Positions 8,984-19,500 are shown, counted from the stretch's first letter. The stretch is DNA of 64,000 nucleotides from Opitutaceae bacterium (GCA_028284385.1 JANQRT010000024.1:186001-250000), one strand, 5' to 3'. Notes: a model not told the origin generated them from the sequence alone. Numbers and translations: made by a program.

Positions 8984-10165
8984 ATGAAAAAAATAGTAGA
9001 CTTACGGGCATTCGTCACGCGTGACGGCGGCAAAGGAGCCGACTATCACGCGAACGATGACGATCATTGGATTACCGGTACGCGCATCGCCACTCCGATG
9101 AGCAAATATCCGGAATACGAGCAAACCCGGACTTCCTTTGGTATCGACGTCCTGGGGACGGTAATGGTCGAAGTCGAAGCGGATGATGGAACAGTCGGCT
9201 TTTCAGTCACGACCGGAGGCGTTCCTGCCGCATACCTCATCGAAAAGCACTTCAGGCGCTTCATAGTTGGCCAATTGGCGAGCAACGTGGAAGTGATGTT
9301 CGACCAGATGTACAAAGCTTCGATGTATTACGGTCGCAAGGGACTCACCCTTAACGCTATTTCCGCTGTCGATTGCGCTGTATGGGATTTATTGGGACGC
9401 TTGAGACAGGAACCGGTTTGGTCCATGATTGGCGGCAAGATGCGGGAAAAACAGCCTATGTACGCTACGGGTCCTCGTCCTGATCTGGCCAACCAAATGG
9501 GCTTTATTGGCGGGAAGATGCCTATCCCCTACGGTCCTGCTCACGGAAAGGAGGGCATGGAGAAGAATATCGCCCTGGCCAAAGAGATGCGCGAGAAATG
9601 CGATTCTCAATTCTTCCTAGCCTGGGACTGCTGGATGGCGCTGGATGTCCGCTATACCTTGGAACTGATTGAGCATTTGAAGCCCTACGACTTTCGCTGG
9701 GTAGAGGAATGCCTCCCTCCCGACGACTACAAAGGCTATCGCCAGCTAGTAGAGCAGCGGAGTCACCCTATTTGGATCAATACCGGAGAACACGAATACG
9801 GACGCTGGGGCTTCGAAAATCTCCTCGATACTGGCGTCGACGTCATCCAGCCGGATGTAAACTGGTGCGGAGGCATGACGGAGCTATTGAAAATCAAAGC
9901 CATGGCCTCAGCCAAAAATCGACTCGTCATTCCACACGGGTCTTCGGTCTACAGCTACCACTTCGCCATCGCTAGCGACGCGACCCCGTTCTCGGAATTT
10001 CTCATGATGGCTCCCAAAGCGGATAAAATCGTACCCATGTTCGATCCGCTCTTCATCGATGAACCTGTTCCGAATGATGGATACATCGAAGTTTCGGACG
10101 CGCCCGGCTTCGGCGTTGACCTCAATTCCGAACTCAACTGGGATCGACCCTTTCCAGAAAGCTAA
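8984..10165 (+). CDS. rhmD: L-rhamnonate dehydratase
   Basis: This 393-residue enolase-superfamily enzyme dehydrates L-rhamnonate to 2-keto-3-deoxy-L-rhamnonate in the cytoplasm, a step of non-phosphorylative L-rhamnose catabolism. It follows E. coli RhmD almost end to end, including IATPMSKYPEYEQTR, SFGIDVLGT, YATGPRPDLA and MGFIGGKMP. The three metal ligands are Asp215 (WDCW), Glu241 (VEECLPP) and Glu269 (NTGEHE), and the catalytic His is His318 (PHGSSVYS). All four sit exactly 11 residues earlier than Asp226, Glu252, Glu280 and His329 of the E. coli enzyme, which strongly supports specificity for L-rhamnonate. It is followed 140 bp later by another SDR on the same strand. Confidence 0.95.
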   Translation: MKKIVDLRAFVTRDGGKGADYHANDDDHWITGTRIATPMSKYPEYEQTRTSFGIDVLGTVMVEVEADDGTVGFSVTTGGVPAAYLIEKHFRRFIVGQLASNVEVMFDQMYKASMYYGRKGLTLNAISAVDCAVWDLLGRLRQEPVWSMIGGKMREKQPMYATGPRPDLANQMGFIGGKMPIPYGPAHGKEGMEKNIALAKEMREKCDSQFFLAWDCWMALDVRYTLELIEHLKPYDFRWVEECLPPDDYKGYRQLVEQRSHPIWINTGEHEYGRWGFENLLDTGVDVIQPDVNWCGGMTELLKIKAMASAKNRLVIPHGSSVYSYHFAIASDATPFSEFLMMAPKADKIVPMFDPLFIDEPVPNDGYIEVSDAPGFGVDLNSELNWDRPFPES

Positions 10166-10218
10166 TCACACCCAGAACAAACTGCCTACTCCGCAAAGAA
10201 GAAGAAGAAGACCCATAT

Positions 10219-10275
10219 GGCGGCATGTCTAAGACATGCCGAATAGGTAGGGAGGCTTGTCCCCAAGCCTCCGCC
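10219..10275. repeat. composite palindromic intergenic element, copy 2
   Basis: The hairpin GGCATGTCTAAGACATGCC is followed by GAATA and then GGTAGGGA, a second hairpin AGGCTTGTCCCCAAGCCT, and CCG. The GTAGGGA/TCCG frame around the second hairpin is the same as in the elements at 37958 and 63461. It lies between rhmD and the next SDR, where it could end transcription or protect mRNA ends. Confidence 0.65.
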
Positions 10276-10305
10276 CAAAAGTATATTTCGTCATACTAAA
10301 ACCCC

Positions 10306-11052
10306 ATGTCCCAATCCATCGAAAATCAAGTAGCCGTTATCACCGGAGGCGCATCCGGCATCGGCTTTGCGGTTGCCAAGCAATTTCACAGCGAAGGGGC
10401 GCGCCTAGCCTTGCTGGACATGAACCCCGAGGGCCTGGAAAAAGCGAAATCAGAGTTAGGCGACGCACCGCTTGTGGTTAAAACAGATATCAGCTCCGAA
10501 GCTTCGGTCGCCCAAGCCATCGATAACGTTATCAAGACTTACGGCCAAATAGACATCCTGGTCAACGCTGCAGGGATAGTGGGTAAAACCAATACTAAGA
10601 TAGTCGACGTAGATCTGGAAGACTATGTTCGCGTACAGCAAGTAAACCTGATCGGGTCCTTCATCATTGCAAAGGCTGTGATTCCGCACATGTTGAAACG
10701 CGAATACGGACGCATCCTCCTCATCGCCTCCATCGCGGGCAAGGAAGGCAACGCCGGCATGAGTTCCTACTCTTCCAGCAAAGCCGGTGTCGTGGGACTC
10801 GTTAAGACCATCGGCAAAGAATACGCCGGGACGGGCATCACTATCAATTCCCTTGCCCCCGCTGTCATTTATACGCCAATACACGATACCATACCCCAAG
10901 AGCAAATCGACTACATGACCGCCAAGATTCCCATGAGTCGTTGTGGCACTCTCGATGAAGCCGTATCCACAATTCGATACATCGTCTCCCCCGAGAACAG
11001 CTTCACCACCGCCTTCTGCTACGACCTCTCGGGTGGCAGAGCGACTTACTGA
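10306..11052 (+). CDS. SDR oxidoreductase, probable keto-deoxy sugar acid dehydrogenase
   Basis: A 248-residue classical SDR with TGGASGIG at 13-20, NAAG at 87-90 and the catalytic triad Ser142, Tyr155, Lys159. Asp38 at the end of the second strand points to NAD+ rather than NADP+. Because it follows L-rhamnonate dehydratase, a good candidate role is 2-keto-3-deoxy-L-rhamnonate 4-dehydrogenase or a related fucose/rhamnose acid dehydrogenase. That is inference from position; the motifs alone only give the family. The last residues GGRATY form the usual SDR C-terminus. Confidence 0.85.
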   Translation: MSQSIENQVAVITGGASGIGFAVAKQFHSEGARLALLDMNPEGLEKAKSELGDAPLVVKTDISSEASVAQAIDNVIKTYGQIDILVNAAGIVGKTNTKIVDVDLEDYVRVQQVNLIGSFIIAKAVIPHMLKREYGRILLIASIAGKEGNAGMSSYSSSKAGVVGLVKTIGKEYAGTGITINSLAPAVIYTPIHDTIPQEQIDYMTAKIPMSRCGTLDEAVSTIRYIVSPENSFTTAFCYDLSGGRATY

Positions 11053-11085
11053 AGAATCAATTGTAGCTGTATGTCTAACCCGGCC

Positions 11086-11145
11086 TGAGCTCGCCTGCTC
11101 TGAGCCTGCCTGCCCTGAGCCTGCCTGCCCTGAGCCCGTCGAAGG
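11086..11145 (+). repeat. 15-bp tandem repeat, four units
   Basis: Four consecutive 15-mers start with TGAGC. Units 2 and 3 are identical (TGAGCCTGCCTGCCC); the first is diverged and the last is TGAGCCCGTCGAAGG. The last unit contains the TGAGCCxGTCGAAGG word known as a dispersed repeat in many bacterial genomes. It begins 33 bp after the SDR stop codon. Confidence 0.8.
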
Positions 11146-11388
11146 CGACATGCAGACCAAAAGAAAGCCGCTTGTAACAGCGATCGGCCTGTTCCTCCGT
11201 CTTCTGCCGCCGTAGTAAAACGAAGGCGCAAGCCCTAGAGCGAAGCGTTGTTAACTCATTCATATTTAGCAGGATCCGCTAGCGGACAAAATCCTCTAGA
11301 GTTGCGGACAAGCAAACACGCCATAAATGGCGGTTTTCTGACTTCTGATGGCTGACCACTGACTACCCGATGGTCGGAGACCATCGAC

Positions 11389-11418
11389 TTATTCACAATC
11401 CTGATACAGTTATTCACA
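11389..11418 (+). promoter_or_regulatory. pair of DnaA-box-like words
   Basis: TTATTCACA occurs at 11389-11397 and 11410-11418, 21 bp apart (two helical turns), just after a GATGGTC/GACCATC hairpin. The word fits the loose DnaA box TTWTNCACA. No dnaA, dnaN or AT-rich unwinding region is nearby, so this is not claimed as an origin. Similar ATTCACxATTC words elsewhere in this region are repeats, which is an alternative explanation. Confidence 0.25.
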
Positions 11419-11701
11419 AAGTCCGGGTCATCACGTAGGGGCCGTGTCAGGGTGATTGGGTATTCAAATGAAAAATCTAGGTAACACACCTCTAGCGAGT
11501 TGACAGTTTCCTGCGAATCGCTCTTCAGTAATTCGTTAGCTGTTAACCCAAATTCATTCCAACTCAACTATGGAGCAACGCTTTCGCCTACCATTACTGT
11601 CGACCGTTTGTAGAAGCGGCTTTACGACGCGATCCGCGAAAAGTGGCTATTGGGTTCCGGGTACTGGGCATTCGATCTCAGGTCTATACCCGCCACCTGC
11701 T

Positions 11702-11763
11702 TGTCGCGCCGTAGTCATCAGCCGTAGGCGGGCATGTCACGCAATAGCCTTAGCGAAGGCGGA
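11702..11763 (+). repeat. dispersed repeat of TGTCACGCCGTAGC type, two tandem copies
   Basis: Two adjacent copies are seen. One starts TGTCGCGCCGTAGTCATC and ends GTAGGCGGG; the next starts TGTCACGCAATAGCC and ends GCGAAGGCGGA. Related copies lie at 12619-12678 and inside the coding sequence at 13184-13212. Confidence 0.6.
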
Positions 11764-11829
11764 CCCAACCGCATAAATCATCTACTAACTGACTATTGTC
11801 GACTCACCACTACTTTACCGAAATCCGTC

Positions 11830-12630
11830 ATGAAAAAACAACTACTACAAGTCTTTGCTGCAGCCCTGCTAGTCACGCCGTACGTCCAAGGAGGCGGACC
11901 ATCCTCCATTCTTCATGGTTTAAACGAACCCTCTTCTCTGCCAACTGCTACCGAACTTCCCATCGTCCTCACTTCGGACGCCGACACGTCACCCGCTCAG
12001 TTCGTATTACCTTCGGCCCTACAGCCACTTAAGCTTAATCTGGAAACGACCTTCACCGAAAACCCTATCGACGGTGTCCTCTTCTCGATCGGCGAAAAGC
12101 TCTACGGATTCCAAAAGGCTCAGGAATCCAACCACTTAGTCCAACTCGACCTCGCCACCGGCGAGATCCTCTTCCGCGAACCTGTCGAGTATCCTGATAA
12201 CGACGGTGAGATAAGCTTGTACATTTCAAAAGACAAAAGCGGCGAGCTGACTCTAGGAACAGAGCCCGTAAGGGAACTTGTCACCCCGGAGCCTTGGCGA
12301 AGGAAGACTCAAAGCGACCTTGTCGCGTTCCCTCCCGCCACCGGCTACGCCACCATCACTAGCCTAACTCCCCTAGATCCTTCGGAACTGTTAAAGAATG
12401 ATCTCATCGGCGAGATTCCCGACAACCAGATCGCCAGGCAAGTGGAGCAACGTATTCAAATGCCCATAACGCTCCAGCTGATAGTTCGGCCCGTTGCAGC
12501 CGCATCGGAAAACGAGATGCTGGGCAAACAGTCCGACATGCGGAATCCGCAATCCGCAATCGACGCTCCCAATGCGAGCATCCAGCGCCTCCGCACCCGT
12601 GAGCTAACCGTGTTCCATATCACGCCTTAG
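11830..12630 (+). CDS. secreted protein of unknown function
   Basis: A 266-residue product with a clear signal peptide (MKKQLLQVFAAALLVTPYVQG). The open frame extends upstream to 11734, but the leader before this ATG is repeat-derived and lacks secretion features, so 11830 is the better start. The mature part is hydrophilic, with beta-propeller-like phrases such as LVQLDLATGEILF. I recognise no family. The segment MRNPQSAID (near residue 240) is encoded by a CCGCAAT word repeated twice, and the last codons and stop lie in a copy of the TGTCACGCCGTAGC-type repeat, so the C-terminus looks shaped by repeats. It is the first of three same-strand genes leading to the RHS protein and may be an accessory to it. 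Confidence 0.6.
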   Translation: MKKQLLQVFAAALLVTPYVQGGGPSSILHGLNEPSSLPTATELPIVLTSDADTSPAQFVLPSALQPLKLNLETTFTENPIDGVLFSIGEKLYGFQKAQESNHLVQLDLATGEILFREPVEYPDNDGEISLYISKDKSGELTLGTEPVRELVTPEPWRRKTQSDLVAFPPATGYATITSLTPLDPSELLKNDLIGEIPDNQIARQVEQRIQMPITLQLIVRPVAAASENEMLGKQSDMRNPQSAIDAPNASIQRLRTRELTVFHITP

Positions 12631-12678
12631 CTCCACACGAAGGAGGACATGTCACACCGTAGCTTCACCAATGTAGCG
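12619..12678 (+). repeat. dispersed repeat of TGTCACGCCGTAGC type, two degenerate copies
   Basis: The first copy (ATCACGCCTTAGC, ending GAAGGAGGAC) supplies the stop codon TAG of the preceding gene. The second (TGTCACACCGTAGC) follows directly. The family consensus by eye is TGTCACGCCGTAGC, a short variable part, then GCGAAGGCGGA. Confidence 0.5.
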
Positions 12679-12811
12679 TCGATCGATGATCGTCGGCACG
12701 AAAAACAAGCACCCCACTTTCGTGTATTTAGCGCATTTCGTTGTTCAAACTCAACCTCCCCCCGATCTCAGTGAACTCTGTGGTTAAAATAGAAAAAACT
12801 TTATAATCGTC

Positions 12812-13564
12812 ATGAAATTCCAACTACTTCTCGCAACGTTCATAGTTTATTCAGTCAGTTTAGCTCCTGCCCAAGAGCAAGGCATTCAACATCACGTCAC
12901 GCCGGAGTCCGACGAAGCGGGCAGAGGCGGATCAGAATTCACTATTCACAATTCGGACGAAGCCCGTCCATTATACCTCCAGCCCCTCGATCCCACCGCT
13001 GCCGACTTCGGCATAGAGGCGAAGATAAGTCGCAGCCGAAACGAGAAAGGCTCCGCCGCCAGCCACTACGAGAAGGGCATGCTCTACAAGCGAGCCGGCA
13101 ATTATCTGTATAACCAGTCTCGATACAAGCAAGCCTACCGATTCTACCAGCAAGCCGAGGCGGAACTGCAACAGGCCGCCGACTTGTCACGCCGTAGCCT
13201 CGAAGCGGAGGAGGAGAAGCTCAGGAACGCGGCCCCGACTGACGCCAATCTCACTCTTTCAGATTCACCATTCGCTATTCAGCTACGACAAGCTGTCGCC
13301 GCTTATTATCATCTGGGGCTAGTCTGCGAGAAGATCCGCAATGATAAGTCGATAGCTGCCGAGTGCTTCGCCAAAGCTCGCGAGCTCGACCCTGGTGCGA
13401 ATCATTTGGCTCTTAAACTGACTCGCACGAAGGAAGGAAGAGCAAGGCTCGGGATCAAAAACGCTAAAGACTTCAAGCGAATCACAGGACCGAAAGAAAA
13501 TCGCGATACGATAGGCGAAGGAGCTGAAGAGCAGCCCGCCTTCAAAGACGAAAACGGCAAATAA
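12812..13564 (+). CDS. secreted TPR-like protein of unknown function
   Basis: A 250-residue protein with a signal peptide ending near residue 20 (SLAPA). Residues 75-190 are helical and Tyr/Ala-rich, with phrases such as GSAASHYEKGMLYKRAGNY, SRYKQAYRFYQQAEAEL and VAAYYHLGLVCEK that fit tetratricopeptide repeats. The rest is charged. It ends 16 bp before the RHS gene, which has a good ribosome site (GGAGCGG), so the two are probably co-transcribed. Short repeat words have entered the reading frame: the TGTCACGCCGTAGC-type copy at 13184-13212 encodes LSRRSLEAEEE, and ATTCACTATTCAC encodes FTIHN. A role in export or assembly of the RHS protein is inference from position only. Confidence 0.65.
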   Translation: MKFQLLLATFIVYSVSLAPAQEQGIQHHVTPESDEAGRGGSEFTIHNSDEARPLYLQPLDPTAADFGIEAKISRSRNEKGSAASHYEKGMLYKRAGNYLYNQSRYKQAYRFYQQAEAELQQAADLSRRSLEAEEEKLRNAAPTDANLTLSDSPFAIQLRQAVAAYYHLGLVCEKIRNDKSIAAECFAKARELDPGANHLALKLTRTKEGRARLGIKNAKDFKRITGPKENRDTIGEGAEEQPAFKDENGK

Positions 13565-13580
13565 GGAAGGAGCGGATACG

Positions 13581-16500
13581 ATGCGATTCTACAGAAGCAT
13601 AATCACTTTTATCACTCTGAGCCTGATCGCCTTTACGGCATCCAAATCGTTCGCGGAAATCGTGAACTTTACGCTATGGGCCGATCAGCCGGGAAGCTCT
13701 AGCTGGTGGGACGCGGGCTTCAATCTGCAAGGCGGATGGACCAGCGTGAATGGCGTCGGCTACCAGTCGAAGACTCAGAACGGTTCCAGAAATCTGATTC
13801 CCTACCAGGAATATACCGCCTATTTCGACGTTAACAACAACTCGTCCTCGGAAGACTTGGCCTACGGAGTGGACTTCGATCCTCCAACTGGATACGAGGT
13901 GATCGTAATCGACGGGGGGCAGGAATACATCAACAAGATCGTCAAGAGCTGGCCCGCCTGGGGCAGTGGTAACTCCAACAATCTCACCATCACTCTCCGG
14001 AAGGCGAATCCCGCCCGCCAAAATGTAGGGGCATGGCTGCAGGCAGGCTCATCCGGCCCCTACTGGCTGGAGGCGCGGACTCTCAATCTCTCGCTCGGCT
14101 GGGGACACACGGACAGCTACCGAACTCCTCCCGGCTTCACTCAGCTCGCTCCCGATAAAGAGTACGTCATAACCATCGACTGCCCATACGCGTTCCAGGA
14201 CGTCAACTACACCACCTACTTCTCAATTCCAGACGGCTATGATCTATACATCGACGGAGAGAAGCGGAATGATCTCCAGGGAACTATAGGCGACGAAGAG
14301 CAGAGGCAGCACACGATTCTGCTTAAGGCGAAGGCTTCCATATCCGGCACCTACGGAGCTCTAGGGAGAATAGACACTAGCCCCGCCAGATGGTCGATCA
14401 CGCTGGGAACCCTCATCAACGGCCAATCGGCTGGCTCCATCGAGTTCGTCCACGACAACCCAAACCTTGATCTCGTGGAGGAGCTACTTTCCTCAAACAT
14501 TCAAAGCGACGTCGAAGTTCTCAAGGATCAACTGGTTCTGCGACAAATAAAGACCAACCAAATGCTTTTGGACATCGTCGAGAGCAACGCCAATAGTCTT
14601 ACTTTCAATTTCTATCCTCATTCAGCGATCGGATCCCAGTCAGGCGGCTTCTATACTTTTTCCGGTCAGCCCGTCATTAGCTACGCCTTCCTCAGACAGT
14701 CAGGGGGAGACGACTACACCTTGACTCGAACGGAAGGATCCCGCTCTCAGCAGTACAGTTTCTCGTCATCCGCCTCGCTGGATTCACTGCAGTTCCCAAG
14801 CTCGCTCAAGACAGTCGAGAAGAATCGTCAGATCATCGGCGCGTACGAGAGCAGAGACGTGACTGTGAAACGTTCGGGCAGCCAGACTGACTACTCCATA
14901 AACGAGCGCCACGACTTCTTCGACTTCGGCATGAAGCTCGCCAGCAAGACCTCCACGGTTGGAGCGACGCAATATACCCAGACTCTTTCCTACAACCAGT
15001 CCTTCACCACCGCCACTGATAAAAGCTCCCCAGACTGGGGAGGGTACGGAAGGGTGAGCTCCGCCATCGCTTTAAGCGGAGCGGCCACCACCTTTGCCTA
15101 CTCCAGTTCGACCATCGGCGTGGGAAACATGACTCAGGCCACAAGCACACTCCTCGACAGCCAAACCTCGACTAAAACCTTCTCCTACGCCAGCGACTGG
15201 AATGGAAACGAGAACCTGGTCTCGAATATCTCCCAGTCCTCGCCCGTAACACAAGATTTCGACCGCTCCCACAACTACACAGGTGAAGCCAATACAGAAC
15301 CTTTGAATCATATTTCACTCAGTAATTTCACTGGTACTGACTACGAGCAGAGTGACGTGGAATACTACCGTACCCACCTCTGGGATACGGAATACGTCGA
15401 TCTGCCGCATTCCGCCAAAGGTCCATCTGGCCGCAAGGTTAGCTACCTCTATCAGGAAGGTGTCTACGACTCAAACACTCATGAATTCTCCCCAGTCGGT
15501 TGGGACCCGACATCCATTCGCCTTCGAGACGAGTACATGAATCTAGATGCCGACGAGATTGACTATAAATACCTGGATATTAGTCAACCGGGGCGTATTA
15601 TCTGCTATACAATTGGGGATATGGATACACGGGGCGAATTGAAATACGATGGCAACGTGGTAGATAGCGATAACCATTCAGGTGAAGGCGCGAACTTCAA
15701 AATTGAGTACGACACGCCGCAATCGGGAAATCATTACATATATGTCGAAAACAGAGACAGCTCAAGCGGGCAGACTCGGCTGATCGCGGACTTAGACCTA
15801 GACACATCGGACAACGTCTACTCTGGCGACTTTTGGCGTGAGACTCGTTTCCATGGCTGGAGCTACATGACTACCGACCCTGAAGCTTATGCATTTACCG
15901 CCAATGGAAGCGGAGGCAGTCATCTCGATGATGAGGAATATCTGATCGATAATATGAACAACGGCTACGGATTCTTCGATGACAGCAGCGGCTCCAAATG
16001 GCTTAAGGTTGACCTTGGCTCTCCAAGGTTTGTCGCCACGATTACCCTCAAAGGAGGGAGTGTCGGACAAAATCACGTTGGGTATTGGGAGACCAACTAC
16101 TGTCAAATCCAAAAGTCGGATAACGGCAGTTCCTGGATAACGGTGCACGATTTCGGCAGCTCGCCTTTCAACTCGGGAAAAACGATAGCGGTAAACGACA
16201 CCGCTCGTTACTGGAGGTTATATAAGAGCAGTAGCGGCGATCTCGGGGCCACTGAATTCAGACTGTCTCCAAACGCCAATTTCAAAGATCCAGCCGGAAT
16301 GTCGACTTACCAGAATAAGGATGTAAGCGGCATTTACCTGGTGCCCGAAAAGTCTTTCAAGGAAGTGACCATTCGCGATAAGGCGGGCTATCCCGTTCGC
16401 ACCGAGATGCATATATTTACGGAATATTCGAATGACGAATACAATTTCGATCTCGTTTCCTGGGCCGACATCACTAACGACTCAACTGGGAATGTGACTC

Positions 16501-19500
16501 GTATTGAAAAGTCCACCGGCGAAATCTTGGAATGGGAATACACCGACGGCCTCATGACGGCCCATGTCAACGCCACTGGCATTCGCGCCGAATACCAGCA
16601 CGATGCCCTGGGTCGCGTGACAAAGGTCATCAACAAGGGCGCTCCGACTTACGGTGCGTATCCACCCCAACTGGACATAGTGACCGACTACACTTACAAT
16701 GCCTTGGACCAGATTCTCTCTAAAACCGTTACCTCGGGCAGCCTCTCTCAGACTTGGACCTCAACCTTCGACACCATGGGGCGCATCTCAACTGAAACGG
16801 CTCCTGGCAATCTGACCACCACCTACACCTATTCCAAGGACTCGTCGAACCGCTTGGTCACCAATATCGTGTATCCAAACGGCGGAAACAAACAGACTGT
16901 CTATTACAAGGATGGCAGCGTGAAAGAGGTCATAGGCACAGCGGCTATCAATCAATATCAAACCCAAAGCGGTGACCGAATCACCACTACCTACGGCAGT
17001 AGTTCCTCGACACGCGAATCCGTCACTACCATTGACAGCCTCTACCGAGCCAAAGGGCTCTCCGGTCCCGCTAATCCAAACGTACAAAGAGCTTTCGACG
17101 CCTTCGGACGCATCTCCACTCTCTACACCGAGGGCCAGGCAACCATCCATTACGAATACAACACTTATGGAGAACTCTTCCGGGAGGGGGCCTTTAATGC
17201 CGATCCGACAAGCGACGATCCTTTGAAGGAATATTTTAACTCATTCGAGAAGATCGGCAGCGATTGGTGGAAGGTCTCCGAAACCAAGGCGTATCCAACT
17301 GTCTACGACGCAACTTCCGTGACTACTTCCATCGTAAAGAACAAGCTGGGCGGCTGCTCATGCGGCCCAGTCTCCGAGACTCAGGTCATCGACATCCACG
17401 GCAACGTCACCACCACCACCATCACCACCGACCGAACCAACAGGATTCGCCGCAAGACCGTCGATAGTCCCGCCTCCTCCATCGATGCGGAAGAAGTCTG
17501 GCACAACGGCCGCCTAGTCGAGTCCACTTCTACAGCCGGACACGTCACCGAGTTCGTCTACGACGAACTGGGGCGCCAAACCGAAGTCATCCATCCGCGC
17601 AAGGGTTCTCACAAGACCTTTTATGATGCGAATGGCTTTGTGGACTACATCGAAGATCCGCAAGGGCGGCAGACGGACTACACCTACGACACGGGGGGAC
17701 GCGTCAGCTCCGTCACCAATCCTGACGGCAAGGTCACCAACTACCAGTACAACGGCCTTAATCAAGTCACCCAAGTCTCTGGCGACACTCATAATACTCG
17801 GAACTACCAGTACGACGAGCACGGAACGCTTTACCGCATCACTGGAATAACTGAAATCGAATGGGACTACCAAGACGACACCGGTCTCCTAAACTGGAAG
17901 GAGATCGACAATGATCGGACGACCTACACCTACGACAATGATCGGCGCGTATCCACCGTCACCAGTCCCCGCAATATCACGGCAACCTACCTCTACGATA
18001 GCTACGGCCAAGTCAGAGAAACCAGCTATTCCGACTCCACTCCAACCGTAACTATAACGCGTGATCGCATGCGACGAGTCTCTTCCATTGTAGACGACTC
18101 AGGCACCCGCAACTACACCTACGACGCTGCTAGCCTTCAATTAGTTGATGAGTCCATCCCGTATGCCACCGACCTGCTGGTCTCGCCTACCTATGCCACA
18201 TCCGGCGCCGTCACCGGTCGCGGCACTGGCTTCAGTCTGGGCACTTCCAGCAATATCGATCTGTATCACCAAACTGGCTACGATTTCGATGCTTATGGAC
18301 GTCTGGACCAGGTGACCGGCTCCATCAATGGCTCCGGAAACCGAGCTTTCGATTACGGCTACCTAGCCAACTCCAATCTCGTCGACCGCATCGACCAGCT
18401 CTCCTCCGGCTTCGCTCGCCTTCATTCCTACGAGCCCAACCGCGATCTAGTCGCCTCGGTCGATAATATGATCAGCTCTACCACTGTAGCCGGGTTCGAC
18501 TATCGCTACGATTCGCTCGGGCGACGGACCGACGTCGTCAAGACCGGCACCCTCTACGACATCTATGGCGGCAGCGGACTAGTTGAAAAATACACCTACA
18601 GTTCCAAGAACGAATTGCTATCTGCCAATTCCTATGTCGGCAGCGATCCGGACGCCACCCTGCCTGCCTTGCCCGGAAGAGCCTTTTCCTTCAATTACAA
18701 CAACCGCGATTACTTGAGCTCGAAAACGTCAAATGGCGTAACCACCACCTTTGGCGATGATAATTACACGTTCGCGAAATACATCAGCAAATCGAACTAT
18801 AATGCCATAGATGTCTCGGGAGCCGACGACGCTGCAGCGACGGTTACCGCCAATGGCGTCAGCGCCTCTCGACAGGACGAGTACTTCTACGCCGCGGCGG
18901 ACATTTCCGGACAAAGCTCCAATCTGCCCTATCCGCAAATTACGGTATCCTCTACTCTAGGTGGCAGTACCACCAGCGAGTCCTTCCGTGTATTCGAGAA
19001 GGGCTCTAGCTATGTCAGGAATCAGGACAACGACGGCAACCCCACCAGCGACCACCGCTGGACCTACGTCTACGACGCCGAGAATCGACTGATTGAGATG
19101 ACGGAAAAGAGTTATTCCGCCAATCCCGATCCCCGCAAACGGCTGCACTTCGACTACGACTACCTGGGACGTCGCTGGCAGAAGGAGGTCTACGAATACG
19201 TCAGTTCCACTTGGACTCTCGTTTCGCACACCAAGTACGTCTACGCCACCAACAGCTTTAACTTGATTGCCGAGCTGGACGGGCTTAACAATGACGCTGT
19301 GATCCGCACCTACACCTGGGGCAAGGACCTCTCGGGCACCCTCTCCGGAGCCGGAGGCGTCGGAGGACTGCTCATGGTCTCCGAATCCGGGACCGACTAC
19401 CTGGCAAGCTATGACGGCAACGGCAACCTCGTCGCCCTCACCAACGCCACCGACGGCTCCACCGCCGCCGCGTACGAATACAGCCCCTACGGCCGCCTCC

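Larger units (their letters stand above)
11053..11829. other. 777-bp repeat-rich gene-free region
   Basis: I find no credible gene here. Open frames on either strand are built from repeat sequence and lack ribosome sites. The region holds a 15-bp tandem repeat (11086-11145), a GATGGTC/GACCATC hairpin (11369-11385), two TTATTCACA words, and two tandem copies of a TGTCACGCCGTAGC-type repeat (11702-11763). It also has CTGACCACTGAC-like words near 11351 and 11786. It separates the rhamnose locus from the genes leading to the RHS protein. Confidence 0.6.

Noticed and set aside
10456..11160. A 234-codon open frame on the minus strand.
   Set aside because: It lies antisense over the SDR gene, whose catalytic motifs are clear, and begins in the 15-bp tandem repeat.
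11389..11418. A replication origin.
   Set aside because: Only two DnaA-like words are present, without AT-rich unwinding DNA or origin-associated genes.
11046..11776. Several open frames of 60-105 codons on both strands.
   Set aside because: They run through tandem and dispersed repeats, have no ribosome site, and encode low-complexity or repeat-derived peptides.
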